Made by a program: the position numbers and the translations under genes | Assembly (NCBI RefSeq): GCF_001411555.2 | Contig: NC_049910.1 | Coordinates: 31,839,150 to 31,903,149 of the forward strand | From: Juglans regia | Taxonomy: Eukaryota > Streptophyta > Magnoliopsida > Fagales > Juglandaceae | Direction of reading: 5' to 3' | Length of the DNA stretch: 64,000 bases | Shown: positions 1 to 11,848 of the stretch, in pieces | Position numbering within the stretch: position 1 is the first letter of the stretch | Layout: each line of letters begins with the position of its first letter | The notes under the pieces: model-generated | What the model saw: only the letters and a program-made list of their open reading frames with translations | The model's database searches: none | What the model was told of the DNA's origin: nothing

Positions 1-690
1 TTAAGAATTAAACTTTAACCAAATGTATATTTTTTTAATTATTTTTTTTTCTTATATGATGAACTTGTACCACTTAGGTTGATTTTTTTTGTTAACGAAT
101 CTACTAATATTTTTCTAGAAACATATAAAAATATAAAAATTATATTTATAAGATGTCGTGAATGATATATATCATTAATTACGCTGATGGTTAGGCAAGA
201 CTTGATTTGCAAATTGTTTTTAGAAATATTTTTATATTGGAGACGTAAAATGCGTATATGCTGTGATCCATACCTAGGGTACGTAGCAATACATAAAATG
301 ACTTATGAATTCAATATAAATACGACACTATATTTTAAATTTGATATAAATAAATTTAGATAAAAACAGATTGATATGATAAGACACGATTGAAGGGTTG
401 AACGAATTAAAACAGGTCAAATGAATCTTTCCAAAATTATTAAACAGGTTAAATAGATTGTATCACTCTATATTACATGGATACTGTTAGAGCTTTAGAA
501 CGATCTGACTCTTTAATTAAACGGTTCGTACTGTTTGGATTGACCAATACTAATCACAACATAAATACAACCCGCAAATATAAACTGCGACCCATATCTA
601 TACCGATTTGCAAATAGAAATAAGCTCTATGAATTTATGGCAAAGGCCGAAAGCATCCGGAATGCTGTATGGAGGCAGCCATGGGGGAAG

Positions 691-729
<39 letters not shown>

Positions 730-1307
730 AAGTGATTATTTAATTATGAATAGTAATTTTTATTATTTTTTCGTTAATTTTTGTTATTTTTTTGTTAAGT
801 CCGTTAAATTTCATTTTACCAAAAGACCCTTAAGACACTTAACCATTTGACGTATAATTTCTTTATAGAATTTAATGAAAGATCATATTTTATCAAAAGA
901 TCTTTGAGACTCTTGACCATTTGACGTGTAGCTCTATTATAAAATTTAATAAATGATCATGTTTTACCAAAGGTCCTTAATAGCCCCACAACGCACATAA
1001 ATTAACGTCTCTTTTTCATATCTTTTTTGTTCTGACAATGTACTCATTTTCCTTTCTTTTTGTTTCAATTTTTTTAAATCAAAAAATTAAAATGACTTTA
1101 CTCTTTAGAAGTAAATAGATAATTCAATATGTATGCAGATCAATATTCATACTTTTCTGAAATTTAGATTTTTTTATTTTTATCTTTTATCTTTCTTTAG
1201 TCTTGTATTTTCTTTTCCCATATAAATAAGCTAGTAACTTTTTTACTTTTTTTTTTATTTAAATTATTATGTCAAGTGCACCCCGGGACTAACACATCTA
1301 GTCCGTT

Positions 1308-1341
<34 letters not shown>

Positions 1342-3420
1342 CCATCATCTACATAGTCGATGATGTTCTTATTTTTTCAAAATCTATTGATGAACACTGA
1401 AAATATTGCCCAACCTCTACGCACACAGCTCGATTGTTTAATTAATGCTGCAATTGGAAACAATTAATTAATTAATTAGCTGTATGCATCCACCCAACTA
1501 ATTCTTAGATCAATAATCTTCCCCATGTTATTGTTAATTAATATTTGGATCTTTTTAAATTAATTGGTATCTTAATAAAAGACAATCCATTCACGGGTTT
1601 CGGATTTACTTACTGAGTTATGTTATATATTATATTCTAGTTCCACTTTTATTATCTACTGATGCAATGTGACATTACTTATTAATCATTAGATCAATTA
1701 TTTTTAAAATAAATAAAACAATAAACTCATTAGTTTAAAAATAATTTCATATCAATAAAGTATGATAAGAGTGGGACGAAAGATGATAAATTTAAATATA
1801 ACATTTTTTTTTTCTTATTTATGTGTTAATATGATACAACACTCAATTAATTACATATGTACAAGATAATGTTATTTTGGGCATAAAAAACGAGACATCT
1901 GAACTAACACAATGGGTGTTAAACTACATTAGTTTTGTGTTATCAGGCATATATATAAAAATTAAAAAGTTACCTGCCAATAAATAAATAAATTAACAAC
2001 AACAAGAGGCTAATTTATTGGCCAGCTAGCACCCACATGTTAATTGACTACACATCACATTTGCAATTAGTTTTTGGAGTAAATCTACTTACGATTGTGA
2101 AATGTATAATAATTTTAAAAAAGAATAAAGTTTATTATTAATTTTTTTTTTATAAATAATGAATCTCATATTTTATTTAATTTTTTCAAAATAATTACAC
2201 AGTTATTAAACAATTCTAGATTGTAAATATTTTTTTTCTAATTTTTAATAATATTAGAGTAATCCCAATGCCTTCTCATATTTTATTATTTTGGAGCTAT
2301 TAATGTGATCTAATTAACGTGGGTAATCTGGATCCACATACATCTTTTAGTTCTAAATAAAGAAATAAACAAAAAGTGACCTATTGGGTTATAGTCCATA
2401 CATATTATGAAGACAATGACCTTCATCGGCTAGCCTGGACACACGTGTCACTTTTTCCCCCCATCATATTCATTACTCCACTGTCATGACTCATTTTCCC
2501 TTCTTTATAATTTTTATTTATTTTTTATTTTTTACGATTTAGAAAGCGATAGATGTATTAATTTTTCTAAAAATTTAAATTACAAAAAAAAGAAAGACTT
2601 AAATTATTTAAATATATTTTTTAATACTCTTTCTTATATGTGGGCCACTCTCTTCCTCGGGTGTTATATATTAAATTAGATAATTTGGTGTAAGAAAAAA
2701 TAAGAGTGATGTTAGGAGCCCAAATTTTGCGCGATTGGTTTTTTTATTTTATTTTTATTTAATGATTAAAAAAATATTATTTAATAATATTATGAAATTT
2801 TTTTAAAAAAAATATTTAAAAGTATTAAAAAAATTATGTAAAAAAAAAACTAAAAAATCTAAGTAAAAAAAACTAAAAAACTAGAATAAAAAAACCCAAT
2901 CGGGCATAAAAAAACGAAAGTAAAAAACGAGTTCTCTAGCATTTTTCAACAAATAAATATGTTTACATAATTTAAAAATCTTATATGAGCAACAATAATA
3001 ATTATTGTAAGATGTATATTATATATTTATCTCATTCTAAAATTAAACGTAATGTATAGACAAGAATGCTCAGAATTATGGTGATCTTAATATTTAAAAA
3101 AGGCACAAATCCAGTTAATTTATGAGAAAGTGAGAGTCATGTGGCTCAACGTTTCATCGTCATGAAGTCAACTGCTTAAAGCCTTAAAAAAAAAAAAAAA
3201 AGAGTTTTGTTCCGTAATTTTCATCACATTCTACATTTTATATTTTTTTAATATTTAAACTTTTTAATATTTTTTTAAAATTATTTTTGGAATTTATTTT
3301 TTGAATTATTTTAAATTTTCTATTCATTATTTATATAATAAATATTTGATAAAAAAATAATAAAAATAAAAAATATATATATATAGATATAAAATACGAG
3401 GAGATCGTAAAGATTAAAAA
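1..3420. other. AT-rich intergenic DNA, no gene seen
   Basis: No open frame here has protein-like composition. The longest one, around 608-850, owes its middle to a TA microsatellite. Visible simple repeats are a (TA)n run at about 694-724 and a (GT)n(TA)n run at about 1309-1340, plus many A/T homopolymers. The stretch 300-600 has motifs like those in the hAT-like element at 11849-12911 (an acacga-type start and words related to acccg), so it may be an old relative. Around 2070-2260 is AT-rich sequence resembling foldback-MITE debris also seen near 17240-17420 and 18350-18520. Confidence 0.6.
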
Positions 3421-4065
3421 AAAACATATTTTTCTTTTTTGTTACGGCTCAATAAGTGATGCATTGGGAAAAGAACACGTGTCTTCCACCGTGTGGTCGC
3501 AGGAGCCAAGGATTGGTCCCCATCCAAAAGAGATGCCTTCGACCCGAGGGAAGCTATACAGCTTCCTACTATTACGCAACTTCCGCACTACTCCTACGTG
3601 GCCTTTTTTTTTTATTATTTTTAACCTCAAAATCATGCGTTTTGATATAGGGACCTATTTGATTTTATTTTTCCTCCTCCTGCGTACGTCGTCCTGCCTC
3701 TCCCCCCCCCCCCCAAAAGAAAAAAAATCAACGCTGGTATGAATAACCCCCAATATCTCTTGACCAAGGTTGTGGGCCGATGAGCAGTGCGAGAACAATG
3801 TCGAGAAGAAGAATAATCTTGCCTATCAAAAAAAGGCAGCATGAATTCGATCTCAAAAGAAGAAAAGGATAAGGGAAATGATGACGAAGAAGCTTCAAGT
3901 AAAGAAAATAAGATGAAAGTCGATGGTGGAGACAAGAAAAAAGTGGAAGTGGGTTTCAAGTGAGAAAGAGAAGTGAAGACCAAATTTACAGCCTCGTCAA
4001 AAAGCTAAAGCTGCCAAAGCCATGGAGATTGACAAATGAGATCCGATTTGAACAATTTCATACAA

Positions 4066-4096
<31 letters not shown>

Positions 4097-4603
4097 AAAC
4101 CCATTATCTCTTCTTGTAGAAATTGAAGTTGTAAGTGAAGATAAACTTGAAATTAGAATCTCGAAACAAATAACAATTGTGATCAGTATAAAACTAAAAA
4201 TAATCTGTAAAATTGAAAAGATAAGAAATTGACAAAAAAGAAAAAAAGATCCAAACACAATTTATAAATAAACACTCAACAGATCTCACAAATAGAGAGA
4301 ACAGAGGTGTGTGTCTTGAGTTTTCTAGACGATTGCGGTTGGTTGTCGTCGAAAATTGATGGAATAGAGGTTTAGACAGGCAGAGGAAGAGCATCGCGAT
4401 TTTTCTTCATGGAAGCTTGGCGAGACGGCGATGCGAAAAGAGAGGAGGTAGTCTCGTTCAGTAACGAAGAGAAAAATAGAGAGAAAACGAGAGAGATGTG
4501 GAAGATGGGGGCCTTAGGAGAAAAAGTTTTGTGAAAAATGGGTATGGACTCCAACAACTGAGAAGGGAACGTGGGTGAGGATGAGGAACAAAGAAGGCTC
4601 GAG
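3421..4603. other. Non-coding flank left of the Harbinger element; possible decayed gene debris
   Basis: This stretch is less AT-rich than its surroundings. It contains a CACGTG core near 3477, a C-run near 3703, a TA microsatellite at about 4070-4096 and CT-rich tracts on the minus strand. On the plus strand at 3841-4035 are short lysine-rich peptides in shifting frames. I could not assign them to a family, and no frame stays open across them. It is the left flank of the Harbinger insertion; the target sequence resumes at 10565, so a CT-rich minus-strand leader may have been split by the insertion. That last point is inference only. Confidence 0.35.
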
Positions 4604-4626
4604 TAAGAGCATCCCCATCCGGATGC
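4604..4626 (+). repeat. Left TIR of Harbinger with TAA target duplication
   Basis: TAA at 4604-4606 is followed by GAGCATCCCCATCCGGATGC at 4607-4626, the exact reverse complement of the right terminus. Weaker inverted similarity continues inward through a taaaatttagag-type stretch at both ends. Confidence 0.95.
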
Positions 4627-7117
4627 GTAAAACACTGTTATCTCTAAAATTTAGAGATGAAATTTAGGGTTTACGAGTTTGGCGCCTCCCATCCCATTCC
4701 CTAAATTAGGGATTACTTTTCGGGTATCTACAGTCGTTCCCCATATTTGGGGAACCACTGTACATCCCCAAAACGTCCGAACCCCAAATCTGTTGCCCTT
4801 CCGTCCCGCGTGTTCCTCTCTTCCCTCTCGATCGCCCTCGTTCGTGAAGGAGGCCCTCTCTCGCCCCGTCTGCCACCATCTACGGTGTCTTCTCTTCATC
4901 GACTCCACAGGAATGTAAGTTTTCTCTTCTCTGTGAAACTCGCGCCCTCTTCTTCTCTCCATGGATGGACTCTGTCCTCTCTCGCAGAGATTGAACAAAC
5001 TGAGCCTCTTTCCATGGTGAATCTGATATATTTTCGAGTTTTATTGTTATGATCTATTGTATTTGTCAGTTTTGCCACTTGAAATCCGAGAACCCTAGAT
5101 TTCAATTACTACTCTAGGGCATGAATATTCATGGATCTGTGACCCATATTCACTGGATTTAGAATGCATGTATCTGCCGTGGTTGGATTTTGTTCCTGGA
5201 TTTATCGACTTCTTAATGCTATTTTATCAATCGACTTGCTGCTATATACAAACACTGCATTTTATTGGGTGCTCTGCGGTTTGAATGAACAATTTTTATC
5301 ATCTATCATTCATGGCACAGTTACTTTATTGTTCTTAATGGATAAATCTCAGACATTGCTCTGCTTTGTGGAGCTTGTGTGGAGTGTTGTGCATCATTTG
5401 GCCATTAATTCCTGAAGCTGAGTGCGTATGAAAACTCCCCATTTTTGTATGGCCCGACTCTTTTTCCCTTTGAATCATTTACCATAATCCAGTTGGTTAT
5501 GTTGTCCAATGAGACCAAATGGTGTTATTTTTTATAGCACTATTACTGTCATTTTGTCATTACCAGCTTTGAGCTCCCTTGTTGGTTTGTAGTATTTTTG
5601 TTAAATGACTCTCTATGAAAAATATTACTTGTATGTGTTTAGGAATTTATAATTCAACATGATACATTTCTTGTATCATTCAACATGACTATAATGAATA
5701 TTTCTTGTTATATAATTTGTATTTTGTCAATGACCATATATGTTTGGGTACATATGGCTATATACCTTTGGTTTGTGCTGTTTTTGCCCCCCATAATCCA
5801 TATAATGGAGACAAACATGTTGTGTATTATTAAACTTTAATGGTTTATGTCCATACAAAGCCACCCGAATGATATATGTCCTCCTCTGATCACCACACAT
5901 ACAAAGCCATTTTTAATGACATTAACTGATTATTGATTGTGCTTTGTGCATCAATTTTTCATACAAAGGTATAAGCATATACTCCCTTCAATTTTCTGTT
6001 ATTTAATCCTATACTCTCTTCAATTTTCTGTTATTTAAATGAAGTACTCTCTTCAATTTTCTGTTATTTAATCCTATACTCTCTTCAATTTTCTGTTCCT
6101 ACACTTTCTTCAATTTTCTGTTATTTAATCTTATACTCTCTTTAATTTTCTGTTATTTAATCCTATACTCTCTTCAATTTTCTGTTATTTAATCCTATAC
6201 TCTCTTTAATTTTCTGTTATTTAATCCTATACTCCCTAATTTTCTGTTAGCTTATACTCTCTTCAATTTTTAATCCTACCTCATACCAGTTATTTAATCT
6301 GAGTTTGTGGCATGTGTTTGCTGGTTTGAGCTACTGTTATCTCTTTAATTATTGTTCCCATGGACTAAACTCTGTTGGTTTGACAAAGATAAAATCTGTT
6401 TTTATGTTCTTATGCACTTTGCATGCTGTTTAGTATTGGAATTTCCTTCTCTAACCCCTGGCTGTGAATCTGTCTGTGCTATTGGGACCTTTGCAGTGTT
6501 TAGTACTGATGAATAATTATTACTTGTGGGGGAGGGAGGGAGGGGGCTGCATGTCGACTGTTAGGCTATGATGATGGGGTTTAGTAAGATAATTCATAAG
6601 TGTTAATGGGCCCCATTGAGATGGCGGGGTAATCCTTACCCGAATGATCATACTGCAGTTTGTAATTGTTTTCACAAAAGGCACGTGGGGTTTGGGTAAG
6701 GTTTTGCAGCAATTTGATGTTGGGCTCATCTCTCACACATGATGTAAATTTTGTAACCCATTCTGAGCTACATTTAAAACACACGAGTGTTTAGGGAAGT
6801 GGATGGGAATGCTCTTATTTTTACGTTTTCAAACTAAATTTTTTATTGGATCTGAGTTGTCTTAACCCTTCGGCTGTGATGATGAGACAATCCGAACATG
6901 ATGATAAAACACTTTGGCACACACCTCCATGGCATGGTAACCCGGATGGCCGATAAATAGTGGCAACCGGTTGTTGCAACCATGCAAGTATATGTGCCAA
7001 GTGTGTCGTCATACGTTGCCATATGATTCCTGAGCCGGCTACAAAAATCACTTGCAAATTTAGTTCTTAATTTTCTAACATGTGTATTACATGTTTTATG
7101 TTTACAAATTTTTAGAG
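4627..7117 (+). other. Harbinger 5' region: probable leader exon and long 5' intron of ORF1
   Basis: No long protein-like frame is present. A GTAAGT donor-like site occurs at 4915-4920 after a CT-rich, more GC-rich stretch. A pyrimidine-rich tract ending in TTTTTAG stands just before the ORF1 start (acceptor AG at 7114-7115). This suggests a leader exon up to about 4914 and a 2.2-kb intron within the 5' UTR. The intron assignment is inference from splice-site consensus only. The region also contains the 32-bp minisatellite and an isolated TIR-like end at 6801-6814. Confidence 0.4.
5978..6285 (+). repeat. 32-bp minisatellite, about 9 irregular copies
   Basis: The unit is roughly tatactctcttcaatttt followed by ctgttatttaatcc. 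It repeats in tandem with internal deletions and C/T changes (ttcaatt versus ttaatt). It lies inside the probable 5' intron of Harbinger ORF1. Nothing suggests coding function. Confidence 0.85.
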
Positions 7118-8261
7118 ATGGACTCAGGAGAGCATGAAAATATGTTCTTCACTAGCCTCCTGACTCAGGAGCCTGAACTTGACCACATTTATGTTGGTCA
7201 AGGTGAACAACATCCAGTGACTTTGGATGACTCTCCACCCCCGCCCCAAGTAGATCCTCCCCCCTCTCAAAGAAAATCAGCCAGGGGTGCAAACTTCACC
7301 CCCGAGGAAGACAAGTTACTTGTCTCCGCATGGCTGAATAGTAGCATTGATGCCATCCAAGGAACGGACCAAAAACACGCCCAACTTTGGGAAAAAGTTA
7401 GTCAATACTTCAATGATTATAAAGAAAGTACAAATGAGCGAAGTGTTGGGTCCTTAATACATCGGTGGTCTGCCATTCAAAAGGCGACGAACAAATTTTG
7501 TGCTAAACTCGCCCAAGTTGAAGGGCTGAATCAAAGTGGCATGACTGAGCAAGACAAGGTATAAGCATCCACTTAATTATTATTTATATTCATTATGTTC
7601 CCTTTATCTGCATTTTGGGTTGGTTAATTATTTGATTTTCATTTTGAATTGGAAGTTTGACAAAGCGAAGGTCATGTACCAATCGCTTGAGAAAACAACC
7701 TTTCAGTTCGAGCATTGTTGGCAGCTATTGAAAGACCAGCCGAAATGGAATCAGCGTTGCACAAAAGACGGGACAAAGCGAAGGTCGACGATGTCCCCTA
7801 CATATTCGCGTACATCATCCATGGCAACTAATTCACCCATTGATTCAGTGGGTGGTACAGAGGGCGAGAATATGGAAACTAATGATGTCATCGATTTGGA
7901 TAGGCCAATAGGAAGAAAAGCTGAGAAAGGAAAACGTAAGGCCCAAGGCAGAGCCTCAGAAGAGCTTGTGGAGCTCAGCAAGAAAAGATATACTCTCCTA
8001 GAGGAGTCACGTGCTCAGGAGAAAGAATTTTTCCGACTCAAGGCGGAGAAGATGGCATATGAACGAGAAATGGAGGAAAATAAAACTAGACAAGAGGATG
8101 AGAGATTGAGGTTGGAGGCGGAGAAACTGGAAATCGCCCGGTTGGAGAGAGAGGAGCGCATAATGTTGCTCGATGTGAGTACGTTAAATGAAGTTCAGCA
8201 AGTATATTTCCAGCAACTTCAAAGAGAGATATTGGCGCGACGCACTGCATCCTCAGATTAA
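7118..8261 (+). CDS. Harbinger ORF1: Myb/SANT-like DNA-binding accessory protein (two exons)
   Basis: Proposed exons are 7118-7558 and 7656-8261, joined in phase 0 across a GT...AG intron of 97 bp, giving about 348 residues. The start ATG at 7118 lies 2 bases after a TTTTTAG acceptor; an upstream ATG at 7091 would precede that acceptor. Residues about 60-150 form a helical Myb/trihelix-like domain (FTPEEDKLLVSAW, then a WEKVSQYF motif and SLIHRWSAIQKATNKF). A FEHCWQLLKDQPKW block follows, then a long charged coiled coil (residues about 230-330, many E/K/R). This is the layout of plant PIF/Harbinger ORF1 proteins and of plant proteins annotated as NAM-associated. Family knowledge: ORF1 binds the element ends and acts with the transposase in transposition. 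Intact frames in both exons support a functional copy; splicing is predicted, not shown. Confidence 0.85.
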
Positions 8262-8638
8262 GGCTTTTTTTTTTTGTAACTAAACATTTATTCAGCACAT
8301 AAATGTGATGTATATTATGAACCACTCGTTTATGGCACTTTTCTGCGTTTATTGTATTATATAATTTGTACGTTTGCAAAGTTTTATTAAGAAGATAGAA
8401 AACGTGATCGTCAAATTTAAATCATCCATGGAACGATATTTCTTGATTACAACTCGACATTACAAATTCTTAAACTATTACAGATAATGAAAATATTACA
8501 ATAACTTAAACTGCATTTTCTTGAACCAAACATGTTTTTTGGAATGAAAATTCTAGAAACTTGAAATACACCGTCGCTACTAATGATAAAATAGAGACTC
8601 CAACACAACCTTCTCTTCTATTGTTGGGAATGAAATTG

Positions 8639-9880
8639 CTAGTGACGTTCAATTAAATCTGCTTGTAGATGATGATGTGTCGAGCTATCCCTAATTTCAT
8701 GATGGCGCTGAATGAAGTTCATAAACTCATTTGTTGGATTGCGCGACAATTCTGGAATATCATCATCAAGTTGATCGTACTCCATGTTCAAACCCTGACT
8801 ATCATCACGCTCGTCCTCAATGATCATGTTATGTAGAATAACACATGTTTTCATTATATTTGTTAGGTCATTGACTTTGAATAATCGGGAAGGTCCACGA
8901 ACGATTGCAAATCGTTGTTGAAGTACTCCGAAGGCACGCTCGACATCTTTTCTTGCAGATTCTTGTGCTCTGGCAAAGTTTTTCTTCTTATTCCCTTGGG
9001 GTGATGGAATCGTCTTCACAAACGTTGACCACTTAGGATAAATACCATCGGCAAGGTAGTACCCCATAGTGTAGTCGTTGCCATTGATTGTGTAATTGAC
9101 TGGTGGAGCACGCCCTTGAGCAAGTTCCGTGAAAATAAAAGATCTCTCTAGCACATTAATATCGTTATGTGAACCGGGCATACCAAAAAATGCATGCCAT
9201 ATCCAAAGATCATATGAAGCAACTGCTTCTAAAATAATAGTTGGTTCACGGATGTGGCCAGAGTACATACCTTTCCAGGCAGCGGGACAATTTTTCCACT
9301 TCCAATGCATGCAATCAATGCTTCCTAGCATTCCTGGGAATCCCCGTTGTTCACCAACAACAAGCAATCGAGCAATATCATTGGCATTTGGAGACCGCAA
9401 ATATTCATCTGAAAAAATAGTTACGATTGTCTTGCAAAATTTTTTGAGACTCTCCATTGCGGTGCTTTCTCCAATACGTATGTATTCATCCATAAAATCT
9501 CCAGTAACCCCATAGGCCAGCATTCTAAGTGCTGCGGTTATCTTTTGCATAGAAGATAAACCAAGTCTTCCGGCATTATCTCTTCTCTGGACGAAGTACG
9601 GCTCGTAAACCTCTACCTCATTTAGGATACGGAGAAATAAGGGACGACTCATCCGAAATCTCCTTCGAAATAGATTGGAGGGATATACTGGATTTTCTGA
9701 GAAATAGTCACGAAAAAGGCACTCATGCCCTTGAATATGATCACGCCGAAGAAACTTACGAGGTTGGCGATTGCCATGATGTCTCGATGACTCTCCATCA
9801 GCCTCGGCATTAATAACAGCATCTAGCTCATCATCAGATGACAAGTATGTAAGTAATTTGCGAAAGAAAGAACGAGCCAT
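8639..9880 (-). CDS. PIF/Harbinger transposase (DDE superfamily)
   Basis: This uninterrupted 413-residue protein matches the usual length of plant Harbinger transposases (plant transposon protein / DDE_Tnp_4 type). The N-terminal third carries an RRRFRMSRPLFLRI helix-turn-helix-like block (about residues 72-86). The catalytic triad is visible: D189 in GSIDCMHWKW, D240 in PGSHNDINVL and E314 in ARKDVERAFGVLQ. The ADGIYPKW motif (about 277-284) and the FxVLQxRFAIVRGP block are also family hallmarks. It would cut and paste the element at the 20-bp TIRs with TWA duplication. It converges on ORF1, with about 380 bp between the stops. The 27-bp minisatellite lies just upstream of its start. No inactivating change is visible. 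Confidence 0.95.
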   Translation of the reverse strand: MARSFFRKLLTYLSSDDELDAVINAEADGESSRHHGNRQPRKFLRRDHIQGHECLFRDYFSENPVYPSNLFRRRFRMSRPLFLRILNEVEVYEPYFVQRRDNAGRLGLSSMQKITAALRMLAYGVTGDFMDEYIRIGESTAMESLKKFCKTIVTIFSDEYLRSPNANDIARLLVVGEQRGFPGMLGSIDCMHWKWKNCPAAWKGMYSGHIREPTIILEAVASYDLWIWHAFFGMPGSHNDINVLERSFIFTELAQGRAPPVNYTINGNDYTMGYYLADGIYPKWSTFVKTIPSPQGNKKKNFARAQESARKDVERAFGVLQQRFAIVRGPSRLFKVNDLTNIMKTCVILHNMIIEDERDDSQGLNMEYDQLDDDIPELSRNPTNEFMNFIQRHHEIRDSSTHHHLQADLIERH

Positions 9881-9982
9881 TTAATGAAGAGAGTTAGAGA
9901 TGAGACTTCGATTTTTTAGAATGTGAATGCAACAAAAATGCGTATTTATAGATAACAAAGTTACCGTTACATATAAGACACA

Positions 9983-10135
9983 AAATGTTAACGTTGAAGA
10001 AAAGACAAAAAAAGTTACCGCTAGAGAAAAGACAAAAAAAGTTACCGTTAGAGAAAAGACAAAAAAAGTTACCGTTAGAGAAAAGACAAAAAAAGTTACC
10101 GTTGGAGAAGAGACAAAAAATGTTACCGTTTGATA
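9983..10135 (+). repeat. 27-bp minisatellite upstream of the transposase
   Basis: About five and a half tandem units of roughly 27 bp are built from gagaaaagacaaaaaaag plus ttaccgtta, with single-base variants (cgcta, cgtta, cgttg). It sits 100-255 bp upstream of the transposase ATG, in its promoter or 5' UTR. The open frame across it, a run of EKTKKVTVR repeats, exists because 27 is divisible by 3. Confidence 0.9.
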
Positions 10136-10541
10136 AATGACAAAGCGTGTGTACTAATCAGAACGAATTAAAAATGTTACCGTTATACTATTCTGCAAAA
10201 TATTTATCATCAATAAACGAAAAATGCACATATTTAAAAAAATTATTATTTTTAATATCGATATTGAATTGAAAAATAATATTGTATCTGTAAAAAAAAT
10301 GGTATAAATATTTATAAAATGTGATATTTGAAAATAAGAGAATAAGACAAAATAGTTAGTAGTTAAAAATGGAAATGGAAGTGAGAGAAAAAAATAATAA
10401 AGAAAGAATAGAAGAATATTATTTTAATAGAATAGAGAAAGGATAGGGAATGGGATGTAGAAGGTTTTATGAAAATGAGTAAAATTTAGGATAAAATTAT
10501 AGGGAGTGTACTTTTTAGCTAAAATTTAGAGAAAATTTTAG

Positions 10542-10564
10542 GCATCCGGATGGGGATGCTCTAA
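10542..10564 (-). repeat. Right TIR of Harbinger with TAA target duplication
   Basis: Positions 10542-10561 are the perfect reverse complement of the left 20-bp terminus and are followed directly by the second TAA at 10562-10564. Confidence 0.95.
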
Positions 10565-11839
10565 GGGAGAAGAGGATGGTTGAGGAAAGCTGGGGGAGTG
10601 TTGGGTGAGAGAAAAGAACCGTGACGTGTGGCTATAGACCGGTTCGTGTGGTGTGTGATGATAAACCGGTAGTTGAGTAGATTTTTTCCTTCGACCCACA
10701 CCACACAACACAATGGAGTGGGTCCCAAATGAGAGATTCAGATATTTAAAAAAAGCAAATTGTGAATAATAATAAGGTAATTATTAATTTATGTATAATA
10801 GTGATATGATTTGAATTGAATATTTTTTGAGTTTTAAAAATAAGAGAAAAAATTTAAATAAAATAAAATTATAAAATTAAAATATTATTTTATAATATTA
10901 TTTTTATTTGATGATTTGAAAAAATTAAATTATTTTTTATTTTTTTATTTAAAATTTTAAAAAAATTATAATAATTAATTAAAAAAATTTTATATTTAAA
11001 TTATGTTAAAAATGAGATAAAATGATATGATAACTTGAAATAGGATATATATATTTTCAAACAAGCCCCAAGTGTATGTGACGTTGTTCAGATAAAGTTT
11101 GCTAAAAGAGTTATATTATTCTGGATTTGGTGCGTAGAACGTCATATTATTTATATTATTTAAACACTATTTAATTTATAAAATTTAAATTATGTCATGT
11201 AATTAATTGATTAAGTGTGTTATCCACTCAGTCTTATAAATATAATTTATCTCTTTAAAATATACACCACTTGACATAGAATATTATATTTTTTCCTTAA
11301 AAAATAGAATGTTAACATTTGTAAAATAAATTTAAAATCAATGATTTTAGTAATAATAAATATTTCAATTTTCAAATAGTGTGCAAAAAAAAACAGCATA
11401 TTTTATTAAAAAGATCTCACCTATCACATAGGAACACCATGGTTACAAATTTAATTCCTTGACAGTTACAAGAAAACCTCAAAAACCGGAGAATTGCCAA
11501 AAAAATAAAACAAATCTATGAGAACACCAAAGCGGTTACAAATTAGTGATATTTATTAATGAATTTTTCACCCATTCATCACATACTATCCAAAATATTA
11601 AAGATAGACTTGAATCGATATTATTAATATCTAATATTGTATGGTTACTTTTATGTTTATATTTTTTTTTTTATCTTATTTGAAGTTACATATTCGAATA
11701 AAGACTCGAGTAAATCTCGATTTAATAAACAGTTGTATCAAAATAAAAGATTTAGAAAAGATTATAATCCTGATAATAAATCCCATATAAAAATATTTAC
11801 ATATTGAAGTTGGACATTAGCATTTATATAAATCTCTCA
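10565..11839. other. Non-coding flank right of Harbinger, with a MITE-like AT-rich repeat
   Basis: No gene seen. The first 170 bp (accggt words and a gtgtggtgtgtg tract) are the resumed target sequence of the Harbinger insertion. About 10802-11070 is a degenerate copy of the foldback family found at 14064-14256: it contains the shared tattattttataatattattttt core and ends in ttcaaacaagcccc. Confidence 0.5.
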
Positions 11840-11848
11840 TCCTAAGTA

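Larger units (their letters stand above)
4607..10561. mobile_element. Complete PIF/Harbinger DNA transposon (about 5.96 kb)
   Basis: The element is bounded by perfect 20-bp terminal inverted repeats (4607-4626 and 10542-10561) and flanked on each side by TAA (4604-4606 and 10562-10564), matching the 3-bp TWA target duplication known for Harbinger elements. It carries the two expected genes in convergent orientation: a Myb/SANT-like ORF1 on plus (7118-8261) and a DDE transposase on minus (8639-9880). Both reading frames are undamaged and the TIRs have not diverged, so the copy looks young and possibly autonomous. Two minisatellites lie inside it, at about 5980-6290 and 9983-10135. Confidence 0.95.

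Noticed and set aside
608..850. 80-codon frame containing a YIYIYI run
   Set aside because: The run is a translated TA microsatellite and the rest has no protein-like features.
3841..4035. Lysine-rich peptides on the plus strand, ending in a QKAKAAKAMEIDK-like stretch
   Set aside because: Looks like the charged tail of a eukaryotic protein, but frames shift within 200 bp and no family could be named. Kept as possible gene debris only.
4372..4635. 87-codon minus-strand frame starting within the Harbinger TIR
   Set aside because: The start codon region belongs to the transposon end, so the frame was created by the insertion. Composition is Ser/Phe-rich from CT tracts.
4607..6817. Reading 4607-6814 as a separate complete small Harbinger element
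   Set aside because: The flanking triplets differ (TAA versus TTA) and the internal end is not a full 20-bp match, while 4607-10561 fits perfectly.
9129..9515. 128-codon plus-strand frame opposite the transposase
   Set aside because: Antisense shadow of the transposase coding region with no recognisable motif.
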